Shown piece by piece: positions 25,720 through 34,126 of a DNA stretch of 58,285 nt. Made by a program: the position numbers and the translations under genes. This DNA comes from Kerstersia similis (GTDB lineage: Bacteria; Pseudomonadota; Gammaproteobacteria; Burkholderiales; Burkholderiaceae_B), in contig NZ_CBCSIQ010000026.1 in NCBI RefSeq assembly GCF_965139615.1, forward strand, positions 1 through 58,285. Direction: 5' to 3'. Each line of letters starts with the position of its first letter. The stretch's first letter is position 1. Under the pieces are notes generated by a model, which was not told the origin of the DNA, searched no databases, and saw only the letters and a list, made by a program, of their open reading frames with translations.

Positions 25720-26511
25720 TCAGCTTTCTTCCTGCCCGGCTTCTTCCAGATCGTAGGCGGTCATGCCGTCCCGATCCAGTGCGAACCAGCCGCCGCGCCA
25801 GGGCTGTTCGTCACAGCTCCAATCGGGCAGCACCCAACGCTCGCAGGCCCGGCCATCCACCTGCAGGACATGCCGTGCGGGACGATGCGTGTGGCCGTGG
25901 ATCATCAGGGAGACACCCGTGTCACGGAAGGCCGCCTCAATGGCGGCCGCGTTGACATCCATGATTTCCTGGGACTTCTGCTGATTGGCCTGCATGCTGT
26001 CGCTGCGGGCCTGCTGCGCCATTTTCAGGCGCTCAGGAATCGGCATCGACAGGAATTGCGCCTGCCATTGCGGATTGCGTACCATGGCCCGGAACTGCTG
26101 GTAGGCCTGGTCGTCGGTGCAATACTCATCGCCGTGCGACAGCAGCACGGTGCGGTAATCCGTTGCCAGCAGCACTTCATCGGGCAGCAGTTGCGCGCCC
26201 AATTGTCCTGCCAGGGTTTCGCCCATCAGAAAATCCCGGTTGCCCCGGCCGATCCAGAGAGGAATCCGGCTGGCGGTGTCGCGCATGGCGGCAAGCACAT
26301 CTGCCAGCCAGGGCGGGGCAATGGCAACGGTGTCGTCACCAATCCAGAAATCAAAGATATCGCCCGGCAACAGCAGGGCATCGGCTTCTTCGGCAGCTGC
26401 CGCGAGAAAACCGATGAATGCCTCGTTGGTGGCAGGCGTGGCTTGCGCCAGATGCAGATCGGCGGCGAACCACAGCGTGCCGGGCAGCGTCAGGCGCGGC
26501 AACTTATTCAA
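25720..26511 (-). CDS. lpxH: UDP-2,3-diacylglucosamine diphosphatase
   Basis: LpxH hydrolyses UDP-2,3-diacylglucosamine to lipid X and UMP in lipid A synthesis at the inner membrane. The 263-residue metallophosphoesterase has ADLHL, GDIFDFWIGDD, GRGNRDFL, LSHGDEYCTDD and HGHTHRP, covering the two-manganese site. The frame begins with TTG at 26511, overlapping the end of the cyclophilin gene by 8 bp; no ATG is near, and AAGG lies about ten bases upstream. A second TTG at 26502 is possible. It is translationally coupled in the TPR-cyclophilin-lpxH operon. Confidence 0.92.
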   Translation of the reverse strand: MNKLPRLTLPGTLWFAADLHLAQATPATNEAFIGFLAAAAEEADALLLPGDIFDFWIGDDTVAIAPPWLADVLAAMRDTASRIPLWIGRGNRDFLMGETLAGQLGAQLLPDEVLLATDYRTVLLSHGDEYCTDDQAYQQFRAMVRNPQWQAQFLSMPIPERLKMAQQARSDSMQANQQKSQEIMDVNAAAIEAAFRDTGVSLMIHGHTHRPARHVLQVDGRACERWVLPDWSCDEQPWRGGWFALDRDGMTAYDLEEAGQEES

Positions 26512-27160
26512 TCGTTTCTGCCTTGATGATCACCACGTCTTCGACCGGAACGTCCTGGTGGAAACCACGGCTGCCGGTGCGGGTGCCCTTGATCTTGTCC
26601 ACGATGTCCTGGCCTTCCACGACTTCGCCGAAGACGGCGTAGCCCCAGCCTTGCGGGGTGGGCGCGCTGAAGTTCAGGAAGTCGTTGTCCTTGACGTTGA
26701 TGAAGAACTGGGCCGTGGCCGAATGCGGATCGCTGGTGCGGGCCATGGCCAGCGTATAGCGCTTGTTCTTCAGGCCGTTGTCGGCTTCGTTCTTGATCGG
26801 GGCATGGGTTTGCTTTTGCTTCATGCCGGCTTCAAAACCGCCGCCCTGGATCATGAAACCGTCGATGATGCGGTGGAAGATCGTGCCGTCGTAGAAGCCT
26901 TCCTGAACATAGGTCAGGAAGTTGGCGGCGCTGACCGGTGCTTTTTCTGCGTCCAGGGCGATAATGATGTCGCCTTGGTTGGTCTGCAGTTTGACGCGGG
27001 GCTGATTGCTCATGACGGGGGCTCCTTGGCTTGTCGGTGAAATGGCCGGGCTGGGCTGTTTGCCTGCGTTGACAGGCATGAAGGCATAGCCTGCGGCGAC
27101 GATAGCCGCAAGAGCAATGCCGGAGAACGCCAGCCGGCGGGTAAAAGTCCTGTTGGTCAT
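26504..27160 (-). CDS. Cyclophilin-type peptidyl-prolyl isomerase, possibly dual-start
   Basis: The 218-residue form has an N-terminal signal or anchor segment (residues 8-30, LAFSGIALAAIVAAGYAFMP) followed by a complete PpiB-like cyclophilin domain (FHRIIDGFMIQGGGF, SATAQFFINVKDNDFLN). An internal ATG at 27013 (MSNQPRVKLQTNQGDIII) is where cytosolic PpiB proteins normally begin. It has a perfect AAGGAG eight bases upstream (27022-27027), while the outer ATG has only GAGG. Both exported and cytosolic products are plausible. It overlaps the TPR gene by four bases and lpxH by eight. Confidence 0.92.
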   Translation of the reverse strand: MTNRTFTRRLAFSGIALAAIVAAGYAFMPVNAGKQPSPAISPTSQGAPVMSNQPRVKLQTNQGDIIIALDAEKAPVSAANFLTYVQEGFYDGTIFHRIIDGFMIQGGGFEAGMKQKQTHAPIKNEADNGLKNKRYTLAMARTSDPHSATAQFFINVKDNDFLNFSAPTPQGWGYAVFGEVVEGQDIVDKIKGTRTGSRGFHQDVPVEDVVIIKAETIE

Positions 27161-27828
27161 GGCTGGACCTCAGGGGAAGAAAGGGATTGTACGGCGGAGA
27201 TGCGGCCATCCAGGCCGCGCAGGCCCAGGCCGCGGGCGCGCTCGAAAGCGCGTGTCGCCTGCGCCAGCCGGAGGTCTCCGAGATTGGCCCAGGCCAGCGC
27301 GTAGCCTGGGTCGGCATTGAGGGCCATGGAGAGGGCATCCTCGGCCAGGTCGAGCTTGCCGGCGCGCCAGTACAGCGCTGCCAGATTATTCCAGGGCTCG
27401 GGCAATTCCGGGTAGTTCGAGGTCATTTCGCGATAGATATCCATGGCCTGAGCCGTCTGGCCGCTGGCTTGAAGCGCGCGTGCGTAGAGGAACTGCAGTT
27501 GCACATCGACGCCCGGATCGCTGCGGCTGCTTTCCTCGGCCAGCCGCTGCTCGATGCGCGTCATGGCTTCGCGGGTGTTGCCGCTGTCGAGCAGGCGGGC
27601 GATTTCCGCTGCGGTTTCGCTGGCGCTGGGGGGCAGAGCAGTATCGACGCCAGGTTTGAGGGCTTCAAGAAAGCGGGCCAAGGTATCCGAGCCGCCGCTG
27701 GGCTCGCCCTTGCCGTTTGGCGTGGGCAGATCGACGACGGGCAGCGCCTGGGCATGCACCGCCGGTGCTGCCAGCAGAAAGCTGGCCAGCAGGGCGCGGG
27801 ACAGAAAAATCGAGAAGGTTTTGGTCAT
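27157..27828 (-). CDS. Periplasmic TPR-repeat protein
   Basis: The 223-residue product starts at 27828 with a clear signal peptide (residues 1-26, cleavage after AVHA). It then has a linker and two to three tetratricopeptide repeats (about residues 100-200, with ELPEPWNNLAALYWRAGKLD and PGYALAWANLGDLRLA). TPR proteins mediate protein-protein contacts; the partner is unknown. It is the first gene of a three-gene operon with the cyclophilin and lpxH genes, and its stop overlaps the next start (ATGA). That context suggests an envelope role. Confidence 0.82.
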   Translation of the reverse strand: MTKTFSIFLSRALLASFLLAAPAVHAQALPVVDLPTPNGKGEPSGGSDTLARFLEALKPGVDTALPPSASETAAEIARLLDSGNTREAMTRIEQRLAEESSRSDPGVDVQLQFLYARALQASGQTAQAMDIYREMTSNYPELPEPWNNLAALYWRAGKLDLAEDALSMALNADPGYALAWANLGDLRLAQATRAFERARGLGLRGLDGRISAVQSLSSPEVQP

Positions 27829-27865
27829 ATCGCCTGGGCGGATTTCATTGCAAAGACTGCCGGGC

Positions 27866-27896
27866 TTGAAGTCAGGGCAGCCGTGCTTGCTATACT
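27866..27896 (+). promoter_or_regulatory. Candidate cysS promoter
   Basis: An extended -10 element TGCTATACT (TATACT at 27891-27896) is preceded by TTGAAG at 27866 with a 19-bp spacer. It lies 140 bp upstream of the cysS start and points away from the TPR operon. Confidence 0.45.
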
Positions 27897-28037
27897 TGCC
27901 GATCGCCATTTTAGCCTTGCTTGCCGTCCGGTACGGTACGCCGCAGGCTGCGCCGCGCCATCAGGGGGGATTTCTCCAGGATTGCATGCCTGCGCAGCCA
28001 CGTTCATCACCTGTCATACATCGGGCCGTTCGACTTC

Positions 28038-29528
28038 ATGATGCAGATTCACAACACCCTGTCACGTACCAAGGATTCCTTGCGCCCCATCGAGCCGGGC
28101 AAGGTGCGCATGTATGTGTGCGGCATGACGGTGTATGACTACTGCCACCTGGGCCATGCGCGGATGCTGGTCAGCTTCGACGTCGTGCAGCGCTGGCTGC
28201 GGGCCAGCGGGCTGGATGTGCGCTATGTGCGCAACATTACGGATATCGACGACAAAATCATCCGTCGTGCGGTCCAGAGCGGCAAGCGCATCGGTGAAGT
28301 GACGTCCTTTTTCATTGATGCCATGCATGCCGACGAACGGGCGCTGGGCGTGCAGCCGCCGGATGCCGAGCCGCGTGCGACCGAGCATGTGGGCGATATG
28401 CTGGGCATCATTGCCAAGCTGGAAGAAAAAGGCCTGGCCTACCGCGCCGAGGATGGCGATGTGAATTATTCGGTCCGGGCCTTCCCGGGCTATGGCAAGC
28501 TGTCCGGGCGCAGTCTGGACGATTTGCGCGCCGGTGAGCGGGTGGCGGTCGATACCAGCAAACGGGATCCCCTGGATTTTGTGCTCTGGAAGGCAGCCAA
28601 GCCGGATGAGCCGGCGGATACGCGCTGGGATTCTCCGTACGGTTTTGGCCGGCCGGGCTGGCATATTGAGTGCTCGGCCATGAGCAAGGCCTTGCTGGGC
28701 TTGCCGCTGGATATTCATGGTGGCGGGCCGGACTTGAAGTTCCCGCACCATGAAAACGAAATCGCCCAGACGGAAGGCGCCTACGATCAGACTTTGGCGA
28801 ATATCTGGATGCATTGCGGCCCCTTGATGGTGGATGCAGACAAGATGTCCAAGTCGCTGGGTAATTTCCGCACGATCCGGCAGACCATTGCCCGCGATGC
28901 GGCGCACGAGGAGCATCGGGAAGGGGAAGGGGACGAGTGGTTCAACCGCCGCGAAGCGGAAATGCTGCGTTTCTTCATCGTGCGCAATCATTACCGCAGT
29001 GCCTTGAACTACGCGCCCGACAATCTGAACGATGCGCAGAATGCGCTGGATCGGCTGTATCGCAGTTTGCAGGCGGTGCGTCCCGATGACGCCGGCGTGG
29101 ATTGGAACCATCCCAGCGCGCAGGCCTTCAAGGCCGCCATGGATGATGATTTCAATGCGCCGGGTGCACTGGCGGTGCTGTTCGAGCTGGCCGGCGAAGC
29201 CAACCGCGGTGGCTCGGCTCGCGTGGCTGGCCAACTGCGCGCGCTGGGCGAGTTGCTGGGCCTGCTGCAGCAGGATCCGGAAGCCTATTTCAAGTGGCCG
29301 ACGCGCTATCGGCAGAAACCGGTGGCGGAAGGCGCTGGGGATCACGCCACGGCCACGGCCGGCGCTGCCCTGGACGATGCCGCCGTCGATGCCCTGGTGG
29401 CGCAACGCGGCGAAGCCAAGCGAGCCCGTGATTTTGCCCGGGCCGATGCCTTGCGGGCCGAATTGCGCGCAGCAGGCGTGGAATTGGACGACAAACCGGG
29501 CGGCGTGACGGTCTGGAGGCGTGCATGA
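28038..29528 (+). CDS. cysS: Cysteinyl-tRNA synthetase
   Basis: CysS charges tRNA-Cys. The 496-residue class I enzyme has the HIGH-type motif HLGHARM (residues 37-43), zinc ligands including C28 and the GWHIECSAMS cysteine, and DADKMSKSLGN as the KMSKS loop. The start MMQIHNTLSR matches family N-termini; a longer open frame upstream to 27921 does not. It opens the operon cysS-alkA-accA-tilS and overlaps the next gene by four bases. Confidence 0.96.
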   Translation: MMQIHNTLSRTKDSLRPIEPGKVRMYVCGMTVYDYCHLGHARMLVSFDVVQRWLRASGLDVRYVRNITDIDDKIIRRAVQSGKRIGEVTSFFIDAMHADERALGVQPPDAEPRATEHVGDMLGIIAKLEEKGLAYRAEDGDVNYSVRAFPGYGKLSGRSLDDLRAGERVAVDTSKRDPLDFVLWKAAKPDEPADTRWDSPYGFGRPGWHIECSAMSKALLGLPLDIHGGGPDLKFPHHENEIAQTEGAYDQTLANIWMHCGPLMVDADKMSKSLGNFRTIRQTIARDAAHEEHREGEGDEWFNRREAEMLRFFIVRNHYRSALNYAPDNLNDAQNALDRLYRSLQAVRPDDAGVDWNHPSAQAFKAAMDDDFNAPGALAVLFELAGEANRGGSARVAGQLRALGELLGLLQQDPEAYFKWPTRYRQKPVAEGAGDHATATAGAALDDAAVDALVAQRGEAKRARDFARADALRAELRAAGVELDDKPGGVTVWRRA

Positions 29529-30184
29529 GCCAGGCAAGCCAGCCCGGCCTGGACGGCTCGGTCAAACCCGCTTATTGGGATGCGGCAGTCGCGCACCTGC
29601 TGCGACGTGACCGCATCCTGAAAAAAATCATTCCCCAGCATGATGGCAGCTGGCTGGTCTCACGCGGTACGCCTTTCGCGACCCTGGTGCGTTCGGTGGT
29701 CGGCCAGCAGATTTCCGTCAAGGCCGCCAACGCGCTCTGGGAAAAATTGAGCCTGGCGAGCCAGTCGGTGCATGAGCCCGCAGTCTATCTGGCGCTGGGA
29801 GAGGACGGCTTGCGCGGCCTGGGCCTGCCCAAGCGGAAAGCAGAGTATGTCCTTGATCTGGCAGCAGGTTTTCAAGAGCGTCGCTTGCGTCCGGAACTGT
29901 GGGACGGTATGGACGACGAGGCCGTCATTGCCGAATTGACCACCATTCGGGGTATCGGCCGCTGGACAGCGGAAATGTTTCTGATCTTTAATCTACAACG
30001 GCCGGATGTCCTGCCGTTGGATGATGCCGGCCTGCTGAAAGCCATTTCGCAGCATTATTTCAGTGGCGAGCCCGTGTCGCGCTTCGAGGCGCGCGAGGTG
30101 TCGCAGGCATGGCAGCCCTGGCGTACTGTCGCCACCTGGTATCTCTGGCGCAGCCTGAATGCCGTCGCAGTGCCTTCCTGCTGA
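29525..30184 (+). CDS. DNA-3-methyladenine glycosylase II, HhH-GPD family
   Basis: The enzyme removes alkylated purines from DNA in base-excision repair. The 219-residue protein contains the helix-hairpin-helix (TIRGIGRWTAEMFLIF) and the following catalytic aspartate region (DVLPLDDAGLLKAI), with the family opening FATLVRSVVGQQISVKAA. It lacks the N-terminal domain of E. coli AlkA and is similar in size to the compact AlkA/MAG-type enzymes. The start ATG overlaps the cysS stop (ATGA), so translation is probably coupled. Confidence 0.92.
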   Translation: MSQASQPGLDGSVKPAYWDAAVAHLLRRDRILKKIIPQHDGSWLVSRGTPFATLVRSVVGQQISVKAANALWEKLSLASQSVHEPAVYLALGEDGLRGLGLPKRKAEYVLDLAAGFQERRLRPELWDGMDDEAVIAELTTIRGIGRWTAEMFLIFNLQRPDVLPLDDAGLLKAISQHYFSGEPVSRFEAREVSQAWQPWRTVATWYLWRSLNAVAVPSC

Positions 30185-30225
30185 CGGCTCGGGCTCGTCT
30201 TCACGCATACGGAATCTCATACGCA

Positions 30226-31191
30226 ATGCGCAATACATTTCTCGAATTCGAACAGCCTCTGGCAGAGCTGGAAAGCAAAATTGAACAGCTGCGCTTTGTC
30301 CAGACTGATTCGGCAGTCGATATTTCGGATGAAATCTCCAAACTGCAGCAGAAAAGCCAGACGCTGGCCAAAAGCATTTATGCCAAGCTGACCCCGTGGC
30401 AGACGGCCCTGGTGGCGCGCCACCCGCAGCGGCCCTACACGCTGGATTATGTGCGCGAGATATTCACCGATTTCCATGAGCTGCATGGTGATCGCATGTA
30501 CGCCGACGACCAATCCATCATCGGCGGCCTGGCGCGTTTCGAAGGCAAGCCCTGCATGGTCATCGGCCATCAGAAGGGCCGTGATACCAAGGAACGCGCC
30601 CGCCGGAATTTCGGCATGCCGCGTCCGGAAGGTTATCGCAAGGCGCTGCGCCTGATGCGCCTGGCAGAAAAATTCCGCCTGCCGGTTTTCACCTTTGTCG
30701 ATACGCCGGGCGCCTATCCTGGCGTGGGAGCGGAAGAGCGCGGCCAATCCGAAGCCATCGGCCACAATCTATATGCGATGGCTGAGCTGCGGGTGCCCAT
30801 CATTGCGACGATCATCGGCGAAGGCGGCTCGGGCGGCGCATTGGCGATTGCCGTTGGCAATACCGTGATGATGCTGCAATACTCCACTTATTCGGTCATT
30901 TCGCCCGAAGGCTGCGCTTCCATTCTTTGGCGCAGCGCGGACAAAGCCTCGGAAGCTGCCGCTGCGCTGGCGATTACCGCGCCGCGCCTGAAGGAGCTGG
31001 GGCTGATCGACCGCGTGGTCAATGAACCCATAGGCGGTGCGCATCGCGACCCCGGCGTCATGGCGCGCCTGCTGCGCCGTGCGTTGGCCGATGCCTTGCG
31101 CCAACTGAGCGGCATGACACCCGAGCAACTCGTTGCGCATCGACTGGAGCGCATTCGCGCCTACGGCGAAGTGCAGGAAGTCAAGGGCTGA
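30226..31191 (+). CDS. accA: Acetyl-CoA carboxylase carboxyltransferase subunit alpha
   Basis: AccA with AccD transfers the carboxyl group from carboxybiotin to acetyl-CoA, the first committed step of fatty acid synthesis. The 321-residue product begins with the family N-terminus (FLEFEQPLAELESKIEQLR). It contains FTFVDTPGAYPGVGAEERGQ, the GEGGSGGALAI oxyanion region and YSVISPEGCASILW. A longer frame reaches back into the alkA gene but is not coding-like. It lies 41 bp after the glycosylase gene and 7 bp before tilS. Confidence 0.97.
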   Translation: MRNTFLEFEQPLAELESKIEQLRFVQTDSAVDISDEISKLQQKSQTLAKSIYAKLTPWQTALVARHPQRPYTLDYVREIFTDFHELHGDRMYADDQSIIGGLARFEGKPCMVIGHQKGRDTKERARRNFGMPRPEGYRKALRLMRLAEKFRLPVFTFVDTPGAYPGVGAEERGQSEAIGHNLYAMAELRVPIIATIIGEGGSGGALAIAVGNTVMMLQYSTYSVISPEGCASILWRSADKASEAAAALAITAPRLKELGLIDRVVNEPIGGAHRDPGVMARLLRRALADALRQLSGMTPEQLVAHRLERIRAYGEVQEVKG

Positions 31192-31198
31192 GGACAGC

Positions 31199-32224
31199 AT
31201 GCAAGCGGCGGCTCGCGGCTCGAGCGCCGGCGCCGCCAGTGCGCTGACCGAGCCCTTGCGGGAGATGTTGGCCGGCCTGCCCGCAGGAACACGCATCGCC
31301 GTGGGCCTGAGCGGCGGGCCGGATTCATTTGCGCTGGCTTGCTGCGCGGCGCCCCTGGCGCATAGCCTGGGGCTGGAACTGCAGGGTTTCCATGTGCATC
31401 ATGGTTTGCTGGCGCAGGCCGACGCCTGGGCTGCGCAGGCGCGTGCGCTGGGGGAACAGCTGGGGTGCCCGGTGCATGTCGCCCGGGTGGACGTCACCGG
31501 CGCTGCTGCGCTAGGCATGGAAGCGGCCGCCCGTGAGGCGCGCTACGCCGCATTGGCGGAGCTGGCCCAGTCCCATGGCGTAGGCATCATCCTGCTGGCG
31601 CATCACCAGGACGATCAGGCGGAAACCGTCTTGCTGCGCTTGTTGCGCGGCACCGGCCCGGAAGGCCTGGCCGCCATGGCGCGGCAAAGCGAGCGTGACG
31701 GCGTTGCCTATTGGCGGCCGTGGCTGGATGTGCCGCGCAGCCGCATCGTGCCGGTTGCCCAAGCCTATGCCGGGCAGTATGGCGTGCCATTGGCAGATGA
31801 CCCGACCAATCTCGACCCGCGCTATACCCGTGCGGCGCTGCGCGTGCAATTGGCCCCTGTGCTGGATGAGCGCTGGCGTGGCTGGCGCAGCATCCTGGCG
31901 CGCCATGCGCGCCTGGCGGCGCAACAGGCCGAGATGATGGCGGAGCTGGCCAGCGCGGATTTGCAGGCGTTGGATCCTGCGCCCGACGGCAGTTTTTCGC
32001 TGGCCCGCTGGCGTGAGCTTTCCGCTGCTCGCCAGGCGCATGTATTTCGGTATTGGCTGCAAACCCAAGGGGCGTTGATGCCGACCGAAGCCCGGTTGAA
32101 TGACATGCTGCGGCAGTTGCGCCAGTTGCATGCCCTGGGGCACGATCGCCGTATGGCGGTCAGGCACGGCGCCTGGCAGGTCAGCTGCGTGAAAGGACGG
32201 GTAGGGCTGACCCGCCATGCCTGA
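31199..32224 (+). CDS. tilS: tRNA(Ile)-lysidine synthetase
   Basis: TilS converts C34 of tRNA-Ile(CAT) to lysidine with ATP, changing both decoding and charging. The 341-residue protein has the PP-loop GLSGGPDSFALACC (about residues 36-49), the LLAHHQDDQAETVLLRLLRG motif and the substrate region WRPWLDVPRSRI. It is on the short side for the family, with a reduced C-terminal domain. The start at 31199 overlaps a GAGGA site that includes the accA stop region. Confidence 0.93.
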   Translation: MQAAARGSSAGAASALTEPLREMLAGLPAGTRIAVGLSGGPDSFALACCAAPLAHSLGLELQGFHVHHGLLAQADAWAAQARALGEQLGCPVHVARVDVTGAAALGMEAAAREARYAALAELAQSHGVGIILLAHHQDDQAETVLLRLLRGTGPEGLAAMARQSERDGVAYWRPWLDVPRSRIVPVAQAYAGQYGVPLADDPTNLDPRYTRAALRVQLAPVLDERWRGWRSILARHARLAAQQAEMMAELASADLQALDPAPDGSFSLARWRELSAARQAHVFRYWLQTQGALMPTEARLNDMLRQLRQLHALGHDRRMAVRHGAWQVSCVKGRVGLTRHA

Positions 32225-32541
32225 GCAGCTTGCCCCGGCAGGCATAGGCAGCGAGCTTTGTGCAGCCTGATGCTGGGCCGCCGTGGTGGTTCGGGCGCAG
32301 GCGCAGCGCTAGGGCAGGCAGCCGCACCAGCACCAGACCGCAGGACGGCCCAGGCTTGGGAATCGGCTGCTTTTTCTCAGGAAGGACCACAGTGACGCAA
32401 GTTCTGTAAGGAAATTGCTCACTTGGCTATCTATCGTTGATAAGATAGAACGTTTGCGCTATATGCGGTAAACACTTAGCGTTAAAATTATTCCCCTTTT
32501 ATTTCCCGTTCAACGGGCGCGTGCTTAAAACCGGGTGGAAG
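32225..32541 (+). promoter_or_regulatory. tilS-lysC intergenic region with lysC promoter
   Basis: I find no gene here. A good sigma-70 promoter, TTGATA (32437-32442), 17 bp, TATATG (32460-32465), gives a leader of about 70 nt before lysC. An imperfect inverted repeat (CTATCTATC ... GATAAGATAG, around 32429-32448) overlaps the -35 and could be a regulator site. The leader is too short for a lysine riboswitch. The first 200 bp is GC-rich without clear features. Confidence 0.55.
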
Positions 32542-33804
32542 ATGGCTCTGATAGTTCACAAGTACGGCGGAACCTCCATGGGGTCTGTCGAAAGGATCAA
32601 GAATGTTGCGCGGCGCGTGGCCAAATGGCACGCGGCTGGCCATAAGGTCGTGGTGGTGCCGTCTGCCATGTCGGGCGAGACCAACCGCCTGCTCGGTTTG
32701 GCGCGTGAAATTTCTGCCATGCCCGATGGCCGCGAACTGGACATGATTGCCGCTACGGGTGAACAGGCCAGCAGCGGCCTGCTGGCGCTGGCGCTGCAGG
32801 CCGAAGGCGTGGCTGCGCGCAGCTATGCCGGCTGGCAGGTGCCAGTGCGTACCGATTCCGCCTATACCAAGGCACGCATCCAGGAAATCGACGGCACGCG
32901 CGTACAGGCCGATCTGGACGCCGGCCGCGTGGTTGTCATCACCGGCTTTCAGGGTGTGGATGACAACGGCTACATCACCACGCTGGGCCGTGGCGGTTCC
33001 GACACCTCGGCGGTGGCGGTTGCTGCCGCGCTGGGCGCCGACGAGTGCCTGATCTATACCGATGTCGATGGCGTTTACACCACCGATCCGCGTATCGTTC
33101 CGGAAGCCCGCCGCCTGAACGTCGTTTCCTTCGAGGAAATGCTGGAAATGGCGTCGCTGGGCTCCAAGGTGCTGCAGATTCGCTCGGTGGAGTTTGCCGG
33201 CAAGTACCGTGTCCCGGTGCGAGTGTTGTCCTCGCTCACCGACCCCCTTATTCCGCTCGACGAAGAAATGCGCTCGGGCACGCTCATTACATTCGAGGAA
33301 GACGAAAAAATGGAATCCGCCGTTGTCTCCGGCATCGCGTTCAGCCGCGATGAGGCCAAGATCACCCTGGTCGGCGTGCCCGACACCCCCGGCGTGGCCT
33401 CGGCCATCCTGGGCCCGGTTGCTGCTGCCGGTATCGACGTGGACATGATCATCCAGAACCAGTCGGTCGAAGGCACCACGCTGTTCTCCTTCACGGTCAA
33501 CCGCAACGAACTGCTGCGTGCCCGCCAGGTGCTCGACACGCAAGTCGTGCCCGCCATCAAGGCCCGTGAAGTGCTGACCGACGAAAAGGTCTGCAAGGTT
33601 TCCATCGTGGGCATCGGCATGCGCTCGCATGTTGGCGTGGCTGCGCTGATGTTCGAAACGCTGGCCAAGGAAGGCATCAATATCCGCATGATCAGCACCA
33701 GCGAAATCAAGACTTCGGTCGTGATCGAAGACAAGTACATGGAGTTGGCAGTGCGTTCGCTGCACAAGGCCTTTGGCCTGGATGGCGAGCCCAAGCTGGC
33801 CTGA
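32542..33804 (+). CDS. lysC: Aspartokinase, with probable internal beta-subunit start
   Basis: LysC phosphorylates aspartate, the first step to lysine, threonine, methionine and diaminopimelate. The 420-residue protein has the kinase opening LIVHKYGGTSMGSVERI, the RGGSDTSAVAVAAALGA region and two C-terminal ACT domains (about residues 265-415; TSEIKTSVVIEDKYME) for feedback control. An internal ATG at 33310 (Met257, MESAVVSGIAFSRDEAK) aligns with the beta-subunit start known in Corynebacterium and Bacillus and has GAGGAA at 33295-33300. It has its own promoter and terminator. Confidence 0.96.
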   Translation: MALIVHKYGGTSMGSVERIKNVARRVAKWHAAGHKVVVVPSAMSGETNRLLGLAREISAMPDGRELDMIAATGEQASSGLLALALQAEGVAARSYAGWQVPVRTDSAYTKARIQEIDGTRVQADLDAGRVVVITGFQGVDDNGYITTLGRGGSDTSAVAVAAALGADECLIYTDVDGVYTTDPRIVPEARRLNVVSFEEMLEMASLGSKVLQIRSVEFAGKYRVPVRVLSSLTDPLIPLDEEMRSGTLITFEEDEKMESAVVSGIAFSRDEAKITLVGVPDTPGVASAILGPVAAAGIDVDMIIQNQSVEGTTLFSFTVNRNELLRARQVLDTQVVPAIKAREVLTDEKVCKVSIVGIGMRSHVGVAALMFETLAKEGINIRMISTSEIKTSVVIEDKYMELAVRSLHKAFGLDGEPKLA

Positions 33805-33825
33805 GTGCCGGGCCGGGAGCAGGCC

Positions 33826-33841
33826 GGTGCGCTAGCGCACC
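33826..33841. repeat. 16-bp palindrome after lysC
   Basis: GGTGCGCTAGCGCACC is a perfect palindrome 22 bp after the lysC stop, just ahead of the terminator. Confidence 0.5.
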
Positions 33842-33865
33842 CGCCGGGCGACCCGCGTGGCTGAG

Positions 33866-33903
33866 AAAACGGTCCTCGATGAATATCGAGGGCCGTTTTT
33901 TTT
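33866..33903 (+). terminator. Rho-independent terminator of lysC
   Basis: AAAACGGTCCTCGAT (33866-33880) pairs with ATCGAGGGCCGTTTT (33885-33899, one T-G pair) across a GAAT loop and ends in eight T residues. Confidence 0.93.
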
Positions 33904-34126
33904 GTCCATGGCCTGCTGCGTTGGCTGTGTTGGATTGCCGACAATCCGTGTTCATGGCACGGACGGGCAACGGCCTTGGGAGTAGAATTCCGTCCGCTTC
34001 CTATGCGGGCGCAGTAGTGGAGTGGTCCGGGGCATAACCCAGGGCGTGGTGGCTGGCGATACGGGCCGTGCCTCCCATGCGCGCGTGTGGTCATCCTCCG
34101 GCCTGTGGCCGGCTTCCGAGGTTTGT

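Noticed and set aside
32466..32541. Possible lysine riboswitch in the lysC leader
   Set aside because: The leader after the predicted promoter is about 70 nt, far shorter than a lysine riboswitch, and no terminator precedes lysC.
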